A stretch of DNA of 64,000 nucleotides, taken from assembly GCA_012064385.1 (NCBI GenBank), contig QRDG01000410.1:277801-341800 (forward strand). The letters run 5' to 3'. Below are positions 10,972 to 23,345 of the stretch, piece by piece (the first letter of the stretch is position 1; the number at the start of each line of letters is the position of its first letter). Both the position numbers and the translations under genes were made by a program. The notes under the pieces are model-generated. The model was not told the origin of the DNA. It did not search any database and saw only the letters and a list, made by a program, of their open reading frames with translations. The DNA comes from Puccinellia tenuiflora (taxonomy: Eukaryota > Streptophyta > Magnoliopsida > Poales > Poaceae).

Positions 10972-13900
10972 ACATCCCCAAGCTTAACTCATGCTCGTCC
11001 TCGAGTATGAAAGTGATAAAACTAACATGAACTTTGCAATATAATCACAACATGGATATACAAGATGATTGCTACTGCTACATAAAGTCAAATGATTCAT
11101 TATTTCAAAGAAGTAGCAATATGCAAACAGTTTATAAAGTGATATCAAGTATTCAATGAAAAGATGATCAATGATAGTTTACAAAGTGCAACATAAAAGA
11201 TAGTACTATGGACATTCTTACTTTTGCATACTTGTGGTCCATAGAGTGTAGAAAATCTGAATATAAAAGGTGGACACTTTGGAAAAGATGTATAAATAAG
11301 TAGAGGTAAAGCATGCATAAGTTTTATCTATCCTCCAAACTATTCTACTTAAGTTATTGAATGCAATGGTAATACTTGGTGTCAAGCTCTCATTCCCCTA
11401 TCATAGCATCTTGAATGATTAAAGTTGAATGTGAAAGCAATATGAGTAGTGGACTTGATAAAGTAAAGGTTAGATGTCTCATGCCCCTTGAATACAAGTA
11501 CCTACACCATGATTACTCAACTTGGGAAACAGAGCAAGTTTAAGTTATCTATCATTGTAAGTAATAACGGTATCATCAAGAGTCTCAACTGGGGTACCTC
11601 TTGTCCCATGACATGGATCAAGCCCATATCAAAACAACAAGACAAACAAACATAATGAACAATCTCAACACCCTCTTTATTTACCACTTGATATAGCTTT
11701 TTATTGTAGGGTGTATCACAGAGAGTTCAAATAGCATGTAAGTAAATTTCCACCATGAATGATGCATGGCTTAGATTAGCGGCCCAGGATTCTCTCTAAC
11801 CATTTATACAAACTCATTTAAACTTAACTCTATTTCCACATTATTTCATCATGATAGGCATCCATAGACAAAAGTACATGATATCAACTAAATAGATAAT
11901 GGAACATGTTGAAAGCTTTGCATGTGACAGCACATATGGGCTAACTCCCAACCTTAAACATTTATCAAGCCACTATCATCATAATATTAATCACAATGGT
12001 TCATCTTTATTGAATGGAATAAAAGTAAAGTGTGCATCAAGTTCGCGAGAGCTTTTTAACCAACTTTTCCCATTACAATAAATACATCATCATTTTCATT
12101 TACAGGCATAGATAACACAAATAACATGATAGACATACTTGGAATAGCATAAAGCTAATACGTAGATATGGTGGACTCACTGGAAAAACTTGGGTTGAAG
12201 GTGTTGGAAACAAGTTTTTACTTGTTGGAATTTTTGGGCTAGCAAAAGGGAGAAAGATGACCATCTAGATGCATGCATGAGTGTCCATAGAACTAACTAA
12301 TTCATGTCAAACAAGGTGAATAACATATAACATCAAACATGAATAAAAGATAGCTCATGATAAAGCATTTGCAAATTATTACTCATAAAGAAGCTCATGA
12401 ATCATGCAACTATATGTGTCATTAAAAATCAACTTAGATATCCCTTTTCCCAACACAATAAAAGCATGCAAGATATTTCAACCCATATTTCCAGTAGCTC
12501 TTTCATATATAAATGATAGTGGTGGTCTCAAAACAAAAATCAAATCAAAACAAAAAACAAATAAAAGACGCTCCAAGTTCATGCGATAAAGTGCATTGAT
12601 AGAAAAACAGAAGTTAGACGTGTGCAAACCGAGAGTGTGTCGGTCTAGTGGGGTTTTCTTCACATCCCCAAGCTTATGGATTTCACCATCCTTGGATAGC
12701 TCTTGGTGCATCTCCTCTAATCCCTGTGAAAAAACTTCAAAACACTGTTTCTCCCATTTCTTTTCTGTGGGGGTGACATTAGTAGTGATAGACAAATGCA
12801 TTACTTGCTGCTTATAATCCATGGACTAAAATACTTATGAATTTTCAGATAGTGTATAATGTTTTTATGCCTACTCATAAACTCACTTGGATCAAAAAGA
12901 TTCAACTCAAAAGATCAAACTATGCATAAAACAATATGGGACAGAATCTGTCCAGAGAAACAGCAGCAGCAAAACATATTTTTCTGTCCTACTTAAACTC
13001 GTCGAAAAATTCTGAAAATATCAGGCATACAAAGGATGAAAATTTGCAGTTACATTAAAAATATCAGCTCAATCGGAGTTACAGAATAAGAACTAAAAAT
13101 CAAACCATGCACAGACTTGTGCTGGAATGAAATCTCCGTATGCACAATAACAACTTTTTCATACCAAAATGGGTAAAACTTGGAACTTTATTAATTATTC
13201 CAGAAACTAAACTAAAAACTAAGTCTCTTGTTACAGCAAGAGGACACAGAGAAAATTAAAAATAAAACAACCGGGTTGCCTCCCGTAAAGCACTTTTTTT
13301 TATAGCCATATAGCTAGACTTACTTACTTGGTATCAAAATGGTTGGAGTGAGGTGGCTTGGCATCCCCAAACTTAAATTCTTGTACTTACTTGATATATG
13401 TAGGGTGAGCCTAGGGGTAACATCCCCAAGCTTGAGTGTTTGTCCCTCTTGATCTTTGTTTATGTCCCTCAACTCTTCCACTTGAAAGTTCTCTTCACAC
13501 ATAACTCATCATAAAACTTGATTAGAGGGGTTAGTGTCTCCATAAATTAAATCTCCATAGGTACAGTAAAGACATATCATGAGTTGGTTCTAAACATTAG
13601 CTAATATTACTATGGTTGTGCATTGCTGTTTGATCAATAGAACCACACAAAACACAAGTAATGAGAGTAATGCAAAATAAAGACAGAGTCTGTCAAAAAC
13701 TGGACAGCCCATAAAGAGTGAATTTTCAGAGGCACTTACGTTGCTCAAATCAGAAAACTTTGAACTAATGAAATGTGTATTAATAACTGAATATTTCTGT
13801 CGTAAAATTTCAGGTCAAAATTCCTTTTCTGTGATTTTTAACATTTTTCTCAGTGAAGCTTAGGAATCTGTTTCCTGGACAGCCATGACAGTTTTAATGA

Positions 13901-13976
13901 TGCTCACATAGGAATAAGAATTGAAACGCAAAGGTGAGCATCAAGAGAAAAATATGAAACATATTTAAGTCTCACC
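10972..13976 (-). other. Non-coding interior of element A-B
   Basis: AT-rich, with no gag-pol and no long open frame on either strand. It is collinear with 18152-21000 of C-D and 30713-32400 of F. The motif AAGCTTGGGGATG (minus strand) recurs in it near 12660, 13360 and 13420. The conservation shows shared descent and gives no clue to function. Confidence 0.8.
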
Positions 13977-15158
13977 CACTTCCTATGCATTGGGATCTTG
14001 TAAGAAAATAAATCAATGAAGCATATAGTAATTAGCATAGGAAGGTAAAGCAAGTGCGACATTAAAACTTCAACATAAAGAGAGGAAACATAGTATTATT
14101 GAGATATTTAGAGACATGTTTCCCTATTTCAAATAATTATTAAGATCAATATAAGGTTTAATATCATGGTTGCAACAAATATTTGGAACTAAAGATAATT
14201 CAAACCACATAAGTATTTCTCAACATAAGGAAATTTCTTCTCCAAGTGTGAATAGGGAGTTCAGAAATAAAGTTGGACTCTCATGAGTAAGAGTATCATC
14301 AGAAGCAGCAAGTATATCATTTTTATCCTCACACAAAGTAGTAACAACTAAACATGGAGGATTATCAATAAGCATAGGACCATCATCTAAAGCATTATCA
14401 TATAGCATGTCTAAATCATATTCTTCATCATTTTTAAAATCATTATCAATAATGTTCTCATTAGGCATAGGTTCATATTCTTCCTCATCATCAAGATCAT
14501 AAAACAAGTTTATCATTAGCTAAATCTTGAGTGTTACCCTTATCCATACGTGGTGAAGGTGCAAGTTCCTTCTCTTCATTCTCTAGTTGTTCATCAATTT
14601 CTTCATTCCTTTTGCTCTTCATTGTCTTCTTCTAGGGGCTGCATGGACATCCCCAAGCTTAGGCTTTTATCCTCTTCTTCACATACTTCCTCTTCCAAGC
14701 TTATGTTTTCATCATCTTCTTCCTGCAAAACGTTAGATCTAGCTCTCTCTTCGTTGTGTCAATAACATAGATATTTTCATCAAATTCATTCATGCAGATA
14801 TTAAGGATCATGGCAATCAAATCTTTAAATTGAGAAGCTATAGGGCAAGTTTCATGTTCATCAATGAAGGTGTGTAATTCATAGACTGCCATAAAAATAA
14901 CAAATTGCTCTACTTCTTCCATCCCTAAGTGAGCATAATTCCAAGTATGAAAAGTTGCAATAACAGGTTCATCTTTATTGGAAGGGCATTGGAATTCAAA
15001 GTGTCTATAGTATTCAGAGCAACAAAATCCTTCCTCATAAAAATTAAGCAACGCACTAGCAATTTTATTTAGGAGCTCTAGGTAGCCTCCTATCTTTTCC
15101 CTTCTTTTGATTGTCTAAATTCAGCAGCTATCATGGCATTTTTACAATAGTTTTCCAT
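13977..15158 (-). pseudogene. Broken acidic ORF of unknown function (element A-B)
   Basis: It starts MENYCKNAM on the minus strand at 15158, close downstream of the primer-binding site where gag would normally sit. The frame soon stops, then continues in other frames: 15051-14701 (...EEVEQFVIF...NEFDENIYVI...) and 14516-14220, which is very acidic (DLDDEEEYEPMPNENI, LYDNALDDGP, LCEDKNDILAASDDTL, ESPTLFLNS). The far end around 13980 still matches the PMHRKW ending found in C-D and F. There is no zinc knuckle, protease or RT motif. Homologous pieces in two other elements show that it is a family-specific gene, here a pseudogene. Confidence 0.65.
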
Positions 15159-15305
15159 TTTTTAATTTTTTTTTGGGTTTTTTGATATAATGCAAAACTG
15201 AAAGTAAAACTAAACTAAATGCAAAACTGAAAGTAAACTAGACTATATGCAAAACTGAAAATAAAAATCTAGTGCAAACAAGAATAGAAACTTAAGCGCT
15301 ACGCT

Positions 15306-15322
15306 CCCCGGCAACGGCGCCA
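15306..15322 (-). other. Primer-binding site, element A-B
   Basis: TGGCGCCGTTGCCGGGG on the minus strand, 10 bp inside the 5' LTR edge. The identical site occurs in C-D, E and F. Confidence 0.85.
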
Positions 15323-15332
15323 GAAAAGTACT

Positions 15333-16421
15333 TGATAACCCCAAGAGCAGGGGATCACTGTAGCACCTCTCAATGTGGAAGTAGGGGTATCGATCCGCAG
15401 GAGCAAGGACAAGTTATCTATTTCTTACAACTAAAGTGTCACAAGCTTTAGTTGATTATGCACTAGACAAGTTTAAAGAACAAGATGGTTGATTTAATGG
15501 ATAGAAGTTTAATGTAACAAAACAAGAATGTGAAAGTGTCCCAATCCTCTTTAATGCAAGAGGACAAGACAAAGGTGTAAACGGTGCTTTGGGAATAAGG
15601 CCTAGGTATCATACTTTCACTAGAGGACACTCTCAACAATAATAATATAATTGAATACATAGATATTTCCTCTTCACTATGCTACCCCGAACTATCCTCT
15701 GGTGGATAACGAACACCAATCCATTATGTAGGGCTACAAAAAGCACACCTTAAAGTTCGTATTCCACATCTATGGACACTTCATGCGGTCACTATTCGCA
15801 TCCAAAGATAGTACTAACAAACACCACATATCATAGAGACACCCAACACAAATAATAACTCATGATAAGTATTCATGTAATCTTTAGCCTAAGAGACACA
15901 CACGGTGCACACACTGTCAACTTCACACCATGGGACAAGGGTGACTCCGGCAATCACATCAATAAAACCACTTGGTAGCATAATTCATAAGATGATGAAG
16001 AGTAACATCTATGGATTCAACTAGATTACAAAGCTCATGATCACATAAAGATTACATTATGGGAGAGAGAGATAAACCACATAGCTACCGGCATGAGCTT
16101 TTCAGCCCCGAGGGAGACTACTCCCCCTTCATCATGGAGATGAGGAGCTTGTATGGAGAGGTTGATGAAGAGGTGCAGCCCGGAGTGGAGACGATCTTGC
16201 TGTAGATGTTGATGATGATCACGCCGGAGGGGGTGGTGGAGCCCTCCGGAGGTGGATTCCGGCGGCGTTTCCCCCCTCCGATCTTCTCCGGCGGCAACCC
16301 TCGGCCTCTCTGTTTCTGGTTTTTGCGTTTTCTCCGCCGCCTCCCTCTGGAAAACGTCGGGGGACCTTTTTTATAGGCGTTTTTAGGTCACGAGGATGCT
16401 TCTGGGCGAAGGATCGATGCA
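15333..16421 (-). repeat. 5' LTR of element A-B (runs into gap)
   Basis: 1089 bp visible of about 1450 expected by comparison with LTR A. Its high-coordinate end, with the target duplication, is lost in the run of Ns. Confidence 0.85.
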
Positions 16422-16699
16422 NNNNNNNNNNNNNNNNNNNNNNNNNNNNNNNNNNNNNNNNNNNNNNNNNNNNNNNNNNNNNNNNNNNNNNNNNNNNNNN
16501 NNNNNNNNNNNNNNNNNNNNNNNNNNNNNNNNNNNNNNNNNNNNNNNNNNNNNNNNNNNNNNNNNNNNNNNNNNNNNNNNNNNNNNNNNNNNNNNNNNNN
16601 NNNNNNNNNNNNNNNNNNNNNNNNNNNNNNNNNNNNNNNNNNNNNNNNNNNNNNNNNNNNNNNNNNNNNNNNNNNNNNNNNNNNNNNNNNNNNNNNNNN
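16422..16699. other. Assembly gap (278 N)
   Basis: Undetermined bases. The left flank is about position 1089 of one LTR and the right flank is about 35 bp into another LTR of the same family. At least about 400 bp must therefore be missing if the two LTRs abut, more than the 278 Ns shown, so the gap size is not reliable. Confidence 1.
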
Positions 16700-16866
16700 G
16701 TCACGTAGCACCTCTCAATGTGGAAGAAGGGTATCGATCCGCAGGAGCAAGAAGAAAAGTTATCTATTCCCTACAACTAAAGTGTCACAAGTTTTAGTTG
16801 ATTATGCACTAAACAAGTTTAAAGAACAAGATGGTTGATTTAATGGATGGAAGTTTAATGTAACAA

Positions 16867-16976
16867 AACAAGAATGTGAAAGTGTCCCAATCCTCTTTAA
16901 TGCAAGAGGACAAGACAAGGGAACAAGAGTGTGAAAGTGTCCCAATCCTCTTTAATGCAAGAGGACAAGACAAAGG
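16867..16976. repeat. 55-bp tandem duplication in LTR C
   Basis: Two units (16867-16921, 16922-16976) repeat GTGAAAGTGTCCCAATCCTC and flanks. The same duplication is present in LTR D and absent from LTRs A and B. Confidence 0.92.
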
Positions 16977-17724
16977 TGTAAACGGTGCTTTGGAAATAAG
17001 GCCTAGGGATCATACTTTCACTAGTGGACACTCTCAACAATAATAATATAATTGAATACATAGATATTTCCTCTTCACTATGCTACCCCGAACTATCCTC
17101 TGGTTGGATAACGAACACCAATCCATTATGTAGGGCTACAAAAAGCACACCTTAAAGTTCGTATTCCACATCTATGGACACTTCATGCGGTCACTATTCG
17201 CATCCAAAGATAGTACTAACAAACACCACAATATCATAGAGACACCCAACACAAATAATAACTCATGATAAGTATTCATGTAATCTTTAGCCTAAGAGAC
17301 ACACACGGTGCACACACTGTCAACTTCACACCATGGGACAAGGGTGACTCCGGCAATCACATCAATAAAACCACTTGAGTAGCATAATTCATAAGATGAT
17401 GAAGAGTAACATCTATGGATTCAACTAGATTACAAAGCTCATGATCACATAAAGATCACACCATGGGAGAGAGAGATAAACCACATAGCTACCGGCATGA
17501 GCCCTCAGCCCCGATGAGGGACTACTCCCTCCTCATCATGGAGTGGGAGATGAGATGATCTTGCTGTAGAAGTTGATGATGAACACTCCAAGGGGGGTGG
17601 AGCCCTCCGGAGGTGGATTCCGGCGGCGTTTCCCCCCTCCGATCTTCTCCGGCGGCAGCCCTCTGCCTCTCTGTTTCTGGTTTTGCGTTTCTCCGCCGCC
17701 TCCCTCTGGAAAACGTCGGGGGAC

Positions 17725-17734
17725 TATTTTTATA
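17725..17734 (-). promoter_or_regulatory. TATA box in LTR C
   Basis: TATAAAAATA on the minus strand, followed downstream by a GC-rich leader, in the sense of the element. Confidence 0.5.
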
Positions 17735-18151
17735 GTCGTTTTTAGGTCACGAGGAAGCTTCGGGAAGAAGGATCATCGCAAACCGGGGCCACGAGGGCCA
17801 AAAAGAGGTGGGCCCCACATGGCCTGGTACAGGGGGCCACGTGGGGCACCCCCTTTCGGGCCTTCTGGCCTCCACTTTTTTCCATCCTTTTTCCTAATGC
17901 TTTTGTTTCTTCAAAATAATTGATCCCCGTAAATTTTCAGCTCATTTGGACGTCGTTTGGGTCCCTGAAACATCAAAATATAGAAAATAGGTTTTTCTGC
18001 TAGTGCAGGGTTAATTCCAAATAAATGGGGAAACTGGTGAATTATCCCCAAAATCAATATTAAAACATGATATAACCCTTATATGATGCAAATATGATTG
18101 AAATATGAGATTATAGTGCAAAGTTCATTGTATGCATTTTACAGTGCATCA

Positions 18152-21100
18152 ACATCCGCAGAGCTTGAACTCATGCTCGTCCTCGAGTATGGAAGGGATA
18201 AAACTAACATGAACTTTGCAATATAATAACATCATGGATATAAAAAGATGATTGCTACTGCTACATAAAGTCAAAATGATTCATTATTCAAAGAAGTAGC
18301 AATATGCAAACAGTTGTTATAAAGTGATATCAAGTATTCAATGAAAGGATGATCAATGATAGTTCACAAAGTGCAACATAAAAGATAGTACTATGGACAT
18401 TCTTACTTTGCATACTTGTGGTCCATAGAGTGTAGATGAAAATCTGAATATAAAAGGTGGACACTTTGGAAAAGATGTAAAAATAACTAGAGGTAAAGCA
18501 TGCATGAGTTTCATCTATCCTCCAAACTATTCTACTTAAGTTATTGATTGCAATGGTAATACTTGGTGTCAAGCTCTTATTCCCCTATCATAGCATCTTG
18601 AATGATTAAAGTTTAAATGTGAAAGCAAATATAAGTAGTGGGCATTGATAAAGTAAAGGTTTAGATGTCTCATGCCCCTTGAATACAAGTACCTACACCA
18701 TGATTACTCAACTTGGGAAACAAAGCAAGTTTAAGTTATCTATCATTGTAAGTAATAATGGTATCATCAAGAGCCTCAACGGGGTAACCTCTTGTCCCAT
18801 GATATGGATCAAGCCCACATCAAAACAACAAGACAAACAAACATAATGAACAACCTCAACACCCTTTTTATTTACCACTTGATATAGCTTTTTATTGTAG
18901 GGTGTATCACAGAAAGTTCAAAAATAGCATGTAAGTAAATTTCCACCATGAAATGATGCATGGCTTAGATTAGCGGCCCAAGGTTTTCTCTCTAACCATG
19001 TATACAACTCATTTAAACTTACTCTATTTCCACATGTATTTCATCATGATAGGCATCCATAAACAAAAGTACATGATATCAACTAAATAAATGATGGAAC
19101 ATGTTGAAAGCTTTGCATGTGACAGCACATATGGGCTAACTCCAACCTTAAACATTTATCAAGCCACTATCATCATAATATTAATCACAATGGTTCATCT
19201 TTATTGAGTGCAATAAAAGTAAGGTGTGCATCAAGTTTCGCGAGAGCTTTTTAAACCAACTTTTCCCATTACAATAAATAACATAGTCATTTTCATTTGG
19301 AGTTATAGATAACACAAATAACATGATAACATACTTGGAATAGCATAAAGCTAATAGGTAGATATGGTGGACTCACTAGAAAAACTTGGGTTGAAGGTGT
19401 TGGGAAACAAGTTTTTTACTTGTTGGAATTTTTGGGCTAGCAAAAGGGAGAAGATGACCATCTAGATGCATGCATGAGTGTCCATAGAACTAACTAATTC
19501 ATGTCAAACAAGGGTGAAATAACATACAACATCAAAACATGAATAAAAGATAGCTCGTGATAAAGCATTTGCAAATTATTACTCATAAAGAAGCTCATGA
19601 ATCATGCAACTATATGTGTCATTAAAAATCAACTTAGACATCCCTTTTCCCAATATAATAAAAGCATGCAAGATATTTCAACCCATATTTCCAGTAGCTC
19701 TTTCATATATAAATGATAGTGGTGGTCTCAAAACAAAAATCAAACCAAAACAAAAACAAATAAAAGACGCTCCAAGTTTATGCGATAAAGTGCATTGATA
19801 GAAAAACAGAAGTTAGACGTGTGCAAACCGAGAGTGTGTAGGTCCAGTGAGGTTGTCTTCACATCCCCAAGCTTATGGCTTTCACCATCCTTGGATAGCT
19901 CTTGGTGCATCTCCTCTAATCCCTGTGAAAAAACTTCAAAACACTGTTTCTCCCATTTCTTTTCTGTGGGGTGACATTAGTAGTGATAGACAAATGCATT
20001 ACTTGCTGCTTATAATACTAAGACAAAAAATCATATGAATGTCCAGAAAGTGTATAATGTCGTATGCCTATTAATAAACTCAATTGGATCAACAAGATTC
20101 AAGTTAAAAGTTCAAAACATACATCAAACAATATGGGACAGAATCTGTCCAGAAAAACAGCAGCAGCAAAACGTATTTTTCTACCTGACTTACACATGTC
20201 TAAAAATTCTGAAAACATTCATGAATACATACGATGAAAATTTGCAGTTAAAGTAAAAATATCAGCTCATTCAGAGTTGCATAATAATAATTAAAAATCA
20301 AACCGTGCACAGACCTGTGCTGGAATGAAATCTCCGCATGCAAAATAACAACTTTCTCAAACCAAAATGGGTAAAACTTGGCACTTTATTAAAAATTCCA
20401 GAAACTAAACTAAAAACTAAGTCTCTTGTTGCAGCAAGAGGACACAAAGAAAATCAAAAGTAAAAACAACCGGGTTGCCTCCCGTAAAGCGCTTTCTTTA
20501 TAGCCATATAGATAGGCTTACTTACTTGGTATCAAGATGGTTGAAGTGAGGTGGCTTGGCATCCCCAAGCTTAAATTTTGTATGTAGGGTGAGCTTAGGG
20601 GATGCATCCCCAATCTTGAGTTTTTGTCCCTCTTGATCTTGTTCATCACCCTCAATTCTTCCACCTTAAAATTTATCTCACACAAAACTCATCATAAAAC
20701 TTGATTAGAGGGGTTAGTGCCTTCATAAATTAAATCCACATAGGTACAGCAAAGACATATCATGAATTGATTCTAAACATTAGCTACTGTTACTACGGTT
20801 GTGTAATGCTCCTTGATCAAAAGAACCGCACAAAACACAAGTAATGAGAGCAATGCAAAATAAAGACAGAATCTGTCAAAAACTGTACAGCCCGTAAAGA
20901 GTGAATTTTCAGAGGCACTTACGTTGCTCAAATCAGAAAACTTTGAACTAATGAATTGTGTAATAATAACTGAAGATTTCTGTCGTAAAATATCAAGTCA
21001 ATATTCCTCTTATGTGATTTTTAACATTTTTTCAGTGAAGCTCAGGAATCTGTTTTCTGGACAGCAAATCACTATTGTTTAATCCTACTTCTCAAAAGAG

Positions 21101-21605
21101 GTTATTCTTGCCTTTTAAGATGAAAAACAAGATGCAAAGGTGATGTGACAGTAGTAAACTAGCACCTTGACTCAAAAACCAAAAATCAAACTGAAGAAAA
21201 AAAATCAAAAGGAAACAAAAAGAAACAAGAAAGATTCAAGAGAAACAAACAAAGAAGAAAGAAAATATTTTGTTGTTTTTAAATTAGCAAAAAGGAAAAA
21301 GAGGAGAAAATATATACAACATAAAACACTCTTTTTATTTGGTTTTAGCTTTGGGAAAAGTTTTAATGATAGGGACTTTGCAATGGTTCCATTGGCATGA
21401 ACAACACATGTTCAAGGTCGACCCCAACTTCTCCATTACTCATCCTTCTCATTTACTTTCCCAAATTTTATGAAAAGTGAAAATCTTAAACTAATTGATA
21501 GCAAACAGCAGGTAAAGTTATTTTACATGTTTTAAGGATATATAGGTGTGCTCAAACTGAATAGGACATTAAAGCATAAGGAACACACCACAGAATATTA
21601 AACAA
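18152..21605 (-). other. Non-coding interior of element C-D
   Basis: Collinear with the interior of A-B, with no gag-pol. Part of it (21160-21330) is a very A-rich plus-strand tract. AAGCTTGGGGATG-type motifs recur near 19860 and 20560. No gene is seen. Confidence 0.8.
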
Positions 21606-22181
21606 TTAACTTTTAAGTCTAACTCTTTTCCTATGCATTGGCATTTTATATATGAATAAATAACAACAAATTTGAGGTAACCAATGCATATAATAATCAA
21701 TAGCTTGCATTTTAAATAACATATAAACATAAAGGGGATTCTTATCTCTTCCTCTCTCATAATAGTTGCAAGCATTAAAGTTAAACATAACCACATAGTT
21801 TTGAATAGAATCACCACATAAAGACTTATCATCTAATGAGCATAATGGATCATCAAACTCAATCAAATCACTTTCATCCTCACTAGTAGGTGGACTGAAA
21901 ATATCATATTCATCATTGTAATCATCATAAATGGGAGACATAGTATCATCAAAATAAATTTTCTCTTCCAAACTTGGGGGACTAAAAATATCATATTCAT
22001 CAGAAAAAACTTCCCCAAGCTTAAGGTTTTCCATAGCATTAGCAATAAAGGTGTTCAAAGAATTAGTACTACCACAAACATGATTGTTATGCAAATAAAA
22101 TTTAATTTTCTCCTCAAACACTTCATGTCCTAACTCAAGATAGATATTATACAGTTCTATAATTGTTTGGTTGTTTTCCAT
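21606..22181 (-). CDS. Small acidic protein of unknown function (element C-D)
   Basis: A 191-residue open frame starting MENNQTIIELYNIYLELGHE, which I chose because related starts (MEN..., MEK...) stand at the same place in A-B and F; the frame is open further upstream into the LTR. The middle is strongly acidic with an internal repeat, NDEYDIFSPPT resembling SDEYDIFSPPS. The C-terminal part contains CNYYERGRDKNPLYVY and ends PMHRKRVRLKS. It sits about 75 bp inside the primer-binding site, the position of gag, yet shows no gag helices, CCHC knuckle, protease or RT. It is the best preserved of the three copies in the window. Its role is unknown; it may be a packaging or regulatory factor of a non-autonomous element, but that is conjecture. 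Confidence 0.55.
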   Translation of the reverse strand: MENNQTIIELYNIYLELGHEVFEEKIKFYLHNNHVCGSTNSLNTFIANAMENLKLGEVFSDEYDIFSPPSLEEKIYFDDTMSPIYDDYNDEYDIFSPPTSEDESDLIEFDDPLCSLDDKSLCGDSIQNYVVMFNFNACNYYERGRDKNPLYVYMLFKMQAIDYYMHWLPQICCYLFIYKMPMHRKRVRLKS

Positions 22182-22256
22182 TTTATAATTTTTTTGTGTT
22201 TTTGAAATATAGGTTAGTATGCAATGCAAACAATAATAAAAGTTTAGCACAACGCT

Positions 22257-22273
22257 CCCCGGCAACGGCGCCA
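22257..22273 (-). other. Primer-binding site, element C-D
   Basis: TGGCGCCGTTGCCGGGG on the minus strand, 10 bp from the 5' LTR edge. Confidence 0.85.
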
Positions 22274-22474
22274 GAAAAGTACTTGATAACCCCCAAGAGC
22301 AGGGGATCACTGTAGCACCTCTCAATGTGGAAGAAGGGTATCGATCCGCAGGAGCAAGAAGGAAAAGTTATCTATTCCCTACAACTAAAGTGTCACAAGT
22401 TTTAGTTGATTATGCACTAAACAAGTTTAAAGAACAAGATGGTTGATTTAATGGATGGAAGTTTAATGTAACAA

Positions 22475-22584
22475 AACAAGAATGTGAAAGTGTCCCAATC
22501 CTCTTTAATGCAAGAGGACAAGACAAGGGAACAAGAGTGTGAAAGTGTCCCAATCCTCTTTAATGCAAGAGGACTAGACAAAGG
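22475..22584. repeat. 55-bp tandem duplication in LTR D
   Basis: Units 22475-22529 and 22530-22584, the counterpart of the duplication in LTR C. This is strong evidence that C and D belong to one insertion. Confidence 0.92.
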
Positions 22585-23335
22585 TGTAAACGGTGCTTTG
22601 GAAATAAGGCCTAGGGATCATACTTTCACTAGTGGACACTCTCAACAATAATAATATAATTGAATACATAGATATTTCCTCTTCACTATGCTACCCCGAA
22701 CTATCCTCTGGTTGGATAACGAACACCAATCCATTATGTAGGGATACAAAAAGCACACCTTAAAGTTCGTATTCCACATCTATGGACACTTCATGCGGTC
22801 ACTATTCGCATCCAAAGATAGTACTAACAAACACCACGATATCATAGAGACACCCAACACAAATAATAACTCATGATAAGTATTCATGTAATCTTTAGTC
22901 TAAGAGACACACACGGTGCACACACTGTCAACTTCACACCATGGGACAAGGGTAACTCCGGCAATCACATCAATAAAACCACTTGAGTAGCATAATTCAT
23001 AAGATGATGAAGAGTAACATCTATGGATTCAACTAGATTACAAAGCTCATGATCACATAAAGATCACACCATGGGAGAGAGAGATAAACCACATAGCTAC
23101 CGGCATGAGCCCTCAGCCCGATGAGGGACTACTCCCTCCTCATCATGGAGATGGTGGAGATAAGATGATCTTGCTGTAGAAGTTGATGATGAACACGCCG
23201 GAGGGGGGTGGAGCCCTCCGGAGGTGGATTCCGGCGGCGTTTCCCCCCTCCGATCTTCTCCGGCGGCAGCCCTCTGCCTCTCTGTTTCTAGTTTTGCGTT
23301 TCTCCGCCGCCTCCCTCTGGAAAACGTCGGGGGAC

Positions 23336-23345
23336 TATTTTTATA
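23336..23345 (-). promoter_or_regulatory. TATA box in LTR D
   Basis: TATAAAAATA on the minus strand, upstream of a GC-rich leader. As the 5' LTR, this would drive the element transcript. Confidence 0.55.

Larger units (their letters stand above)
9524..16421 (-). mobile_element. Non-autonomous Athila-like gypsy element A-B
   Basis: A minus-strand element: 3' LTR 9524-10971, interior 10972-15332, 5' LTR from 15333 running into the assembly gap. The LTRs start TG and end CA when read on the minus strand. The primer-binding site beside the 5' LTR is TGGCGCCGTTGCCGGGG, the site also used by element E. The interior has no gag, protease, RT or integrase. It has a broken acidic ORF next to the primer-binding site and about 3 kb of non-coding sequence. 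The LTR pairing is supported by shared diagnostic differences: both lack the 55-bp duplication seen in C-D and share GTGGAAGTAGGG. Confidence 0.82.
16700..18151 (-). repeat. 3' LTR of element C-D
   Basis: Complete except for about 35 bp lost in the gap. Compared with its partner at 22284-23754 it has many extra single bases in homopolymers and junctions, for example near 17780-17850 and 18140-18165. These look like sequencing or gap-filling errors. Confidence 0.85.
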
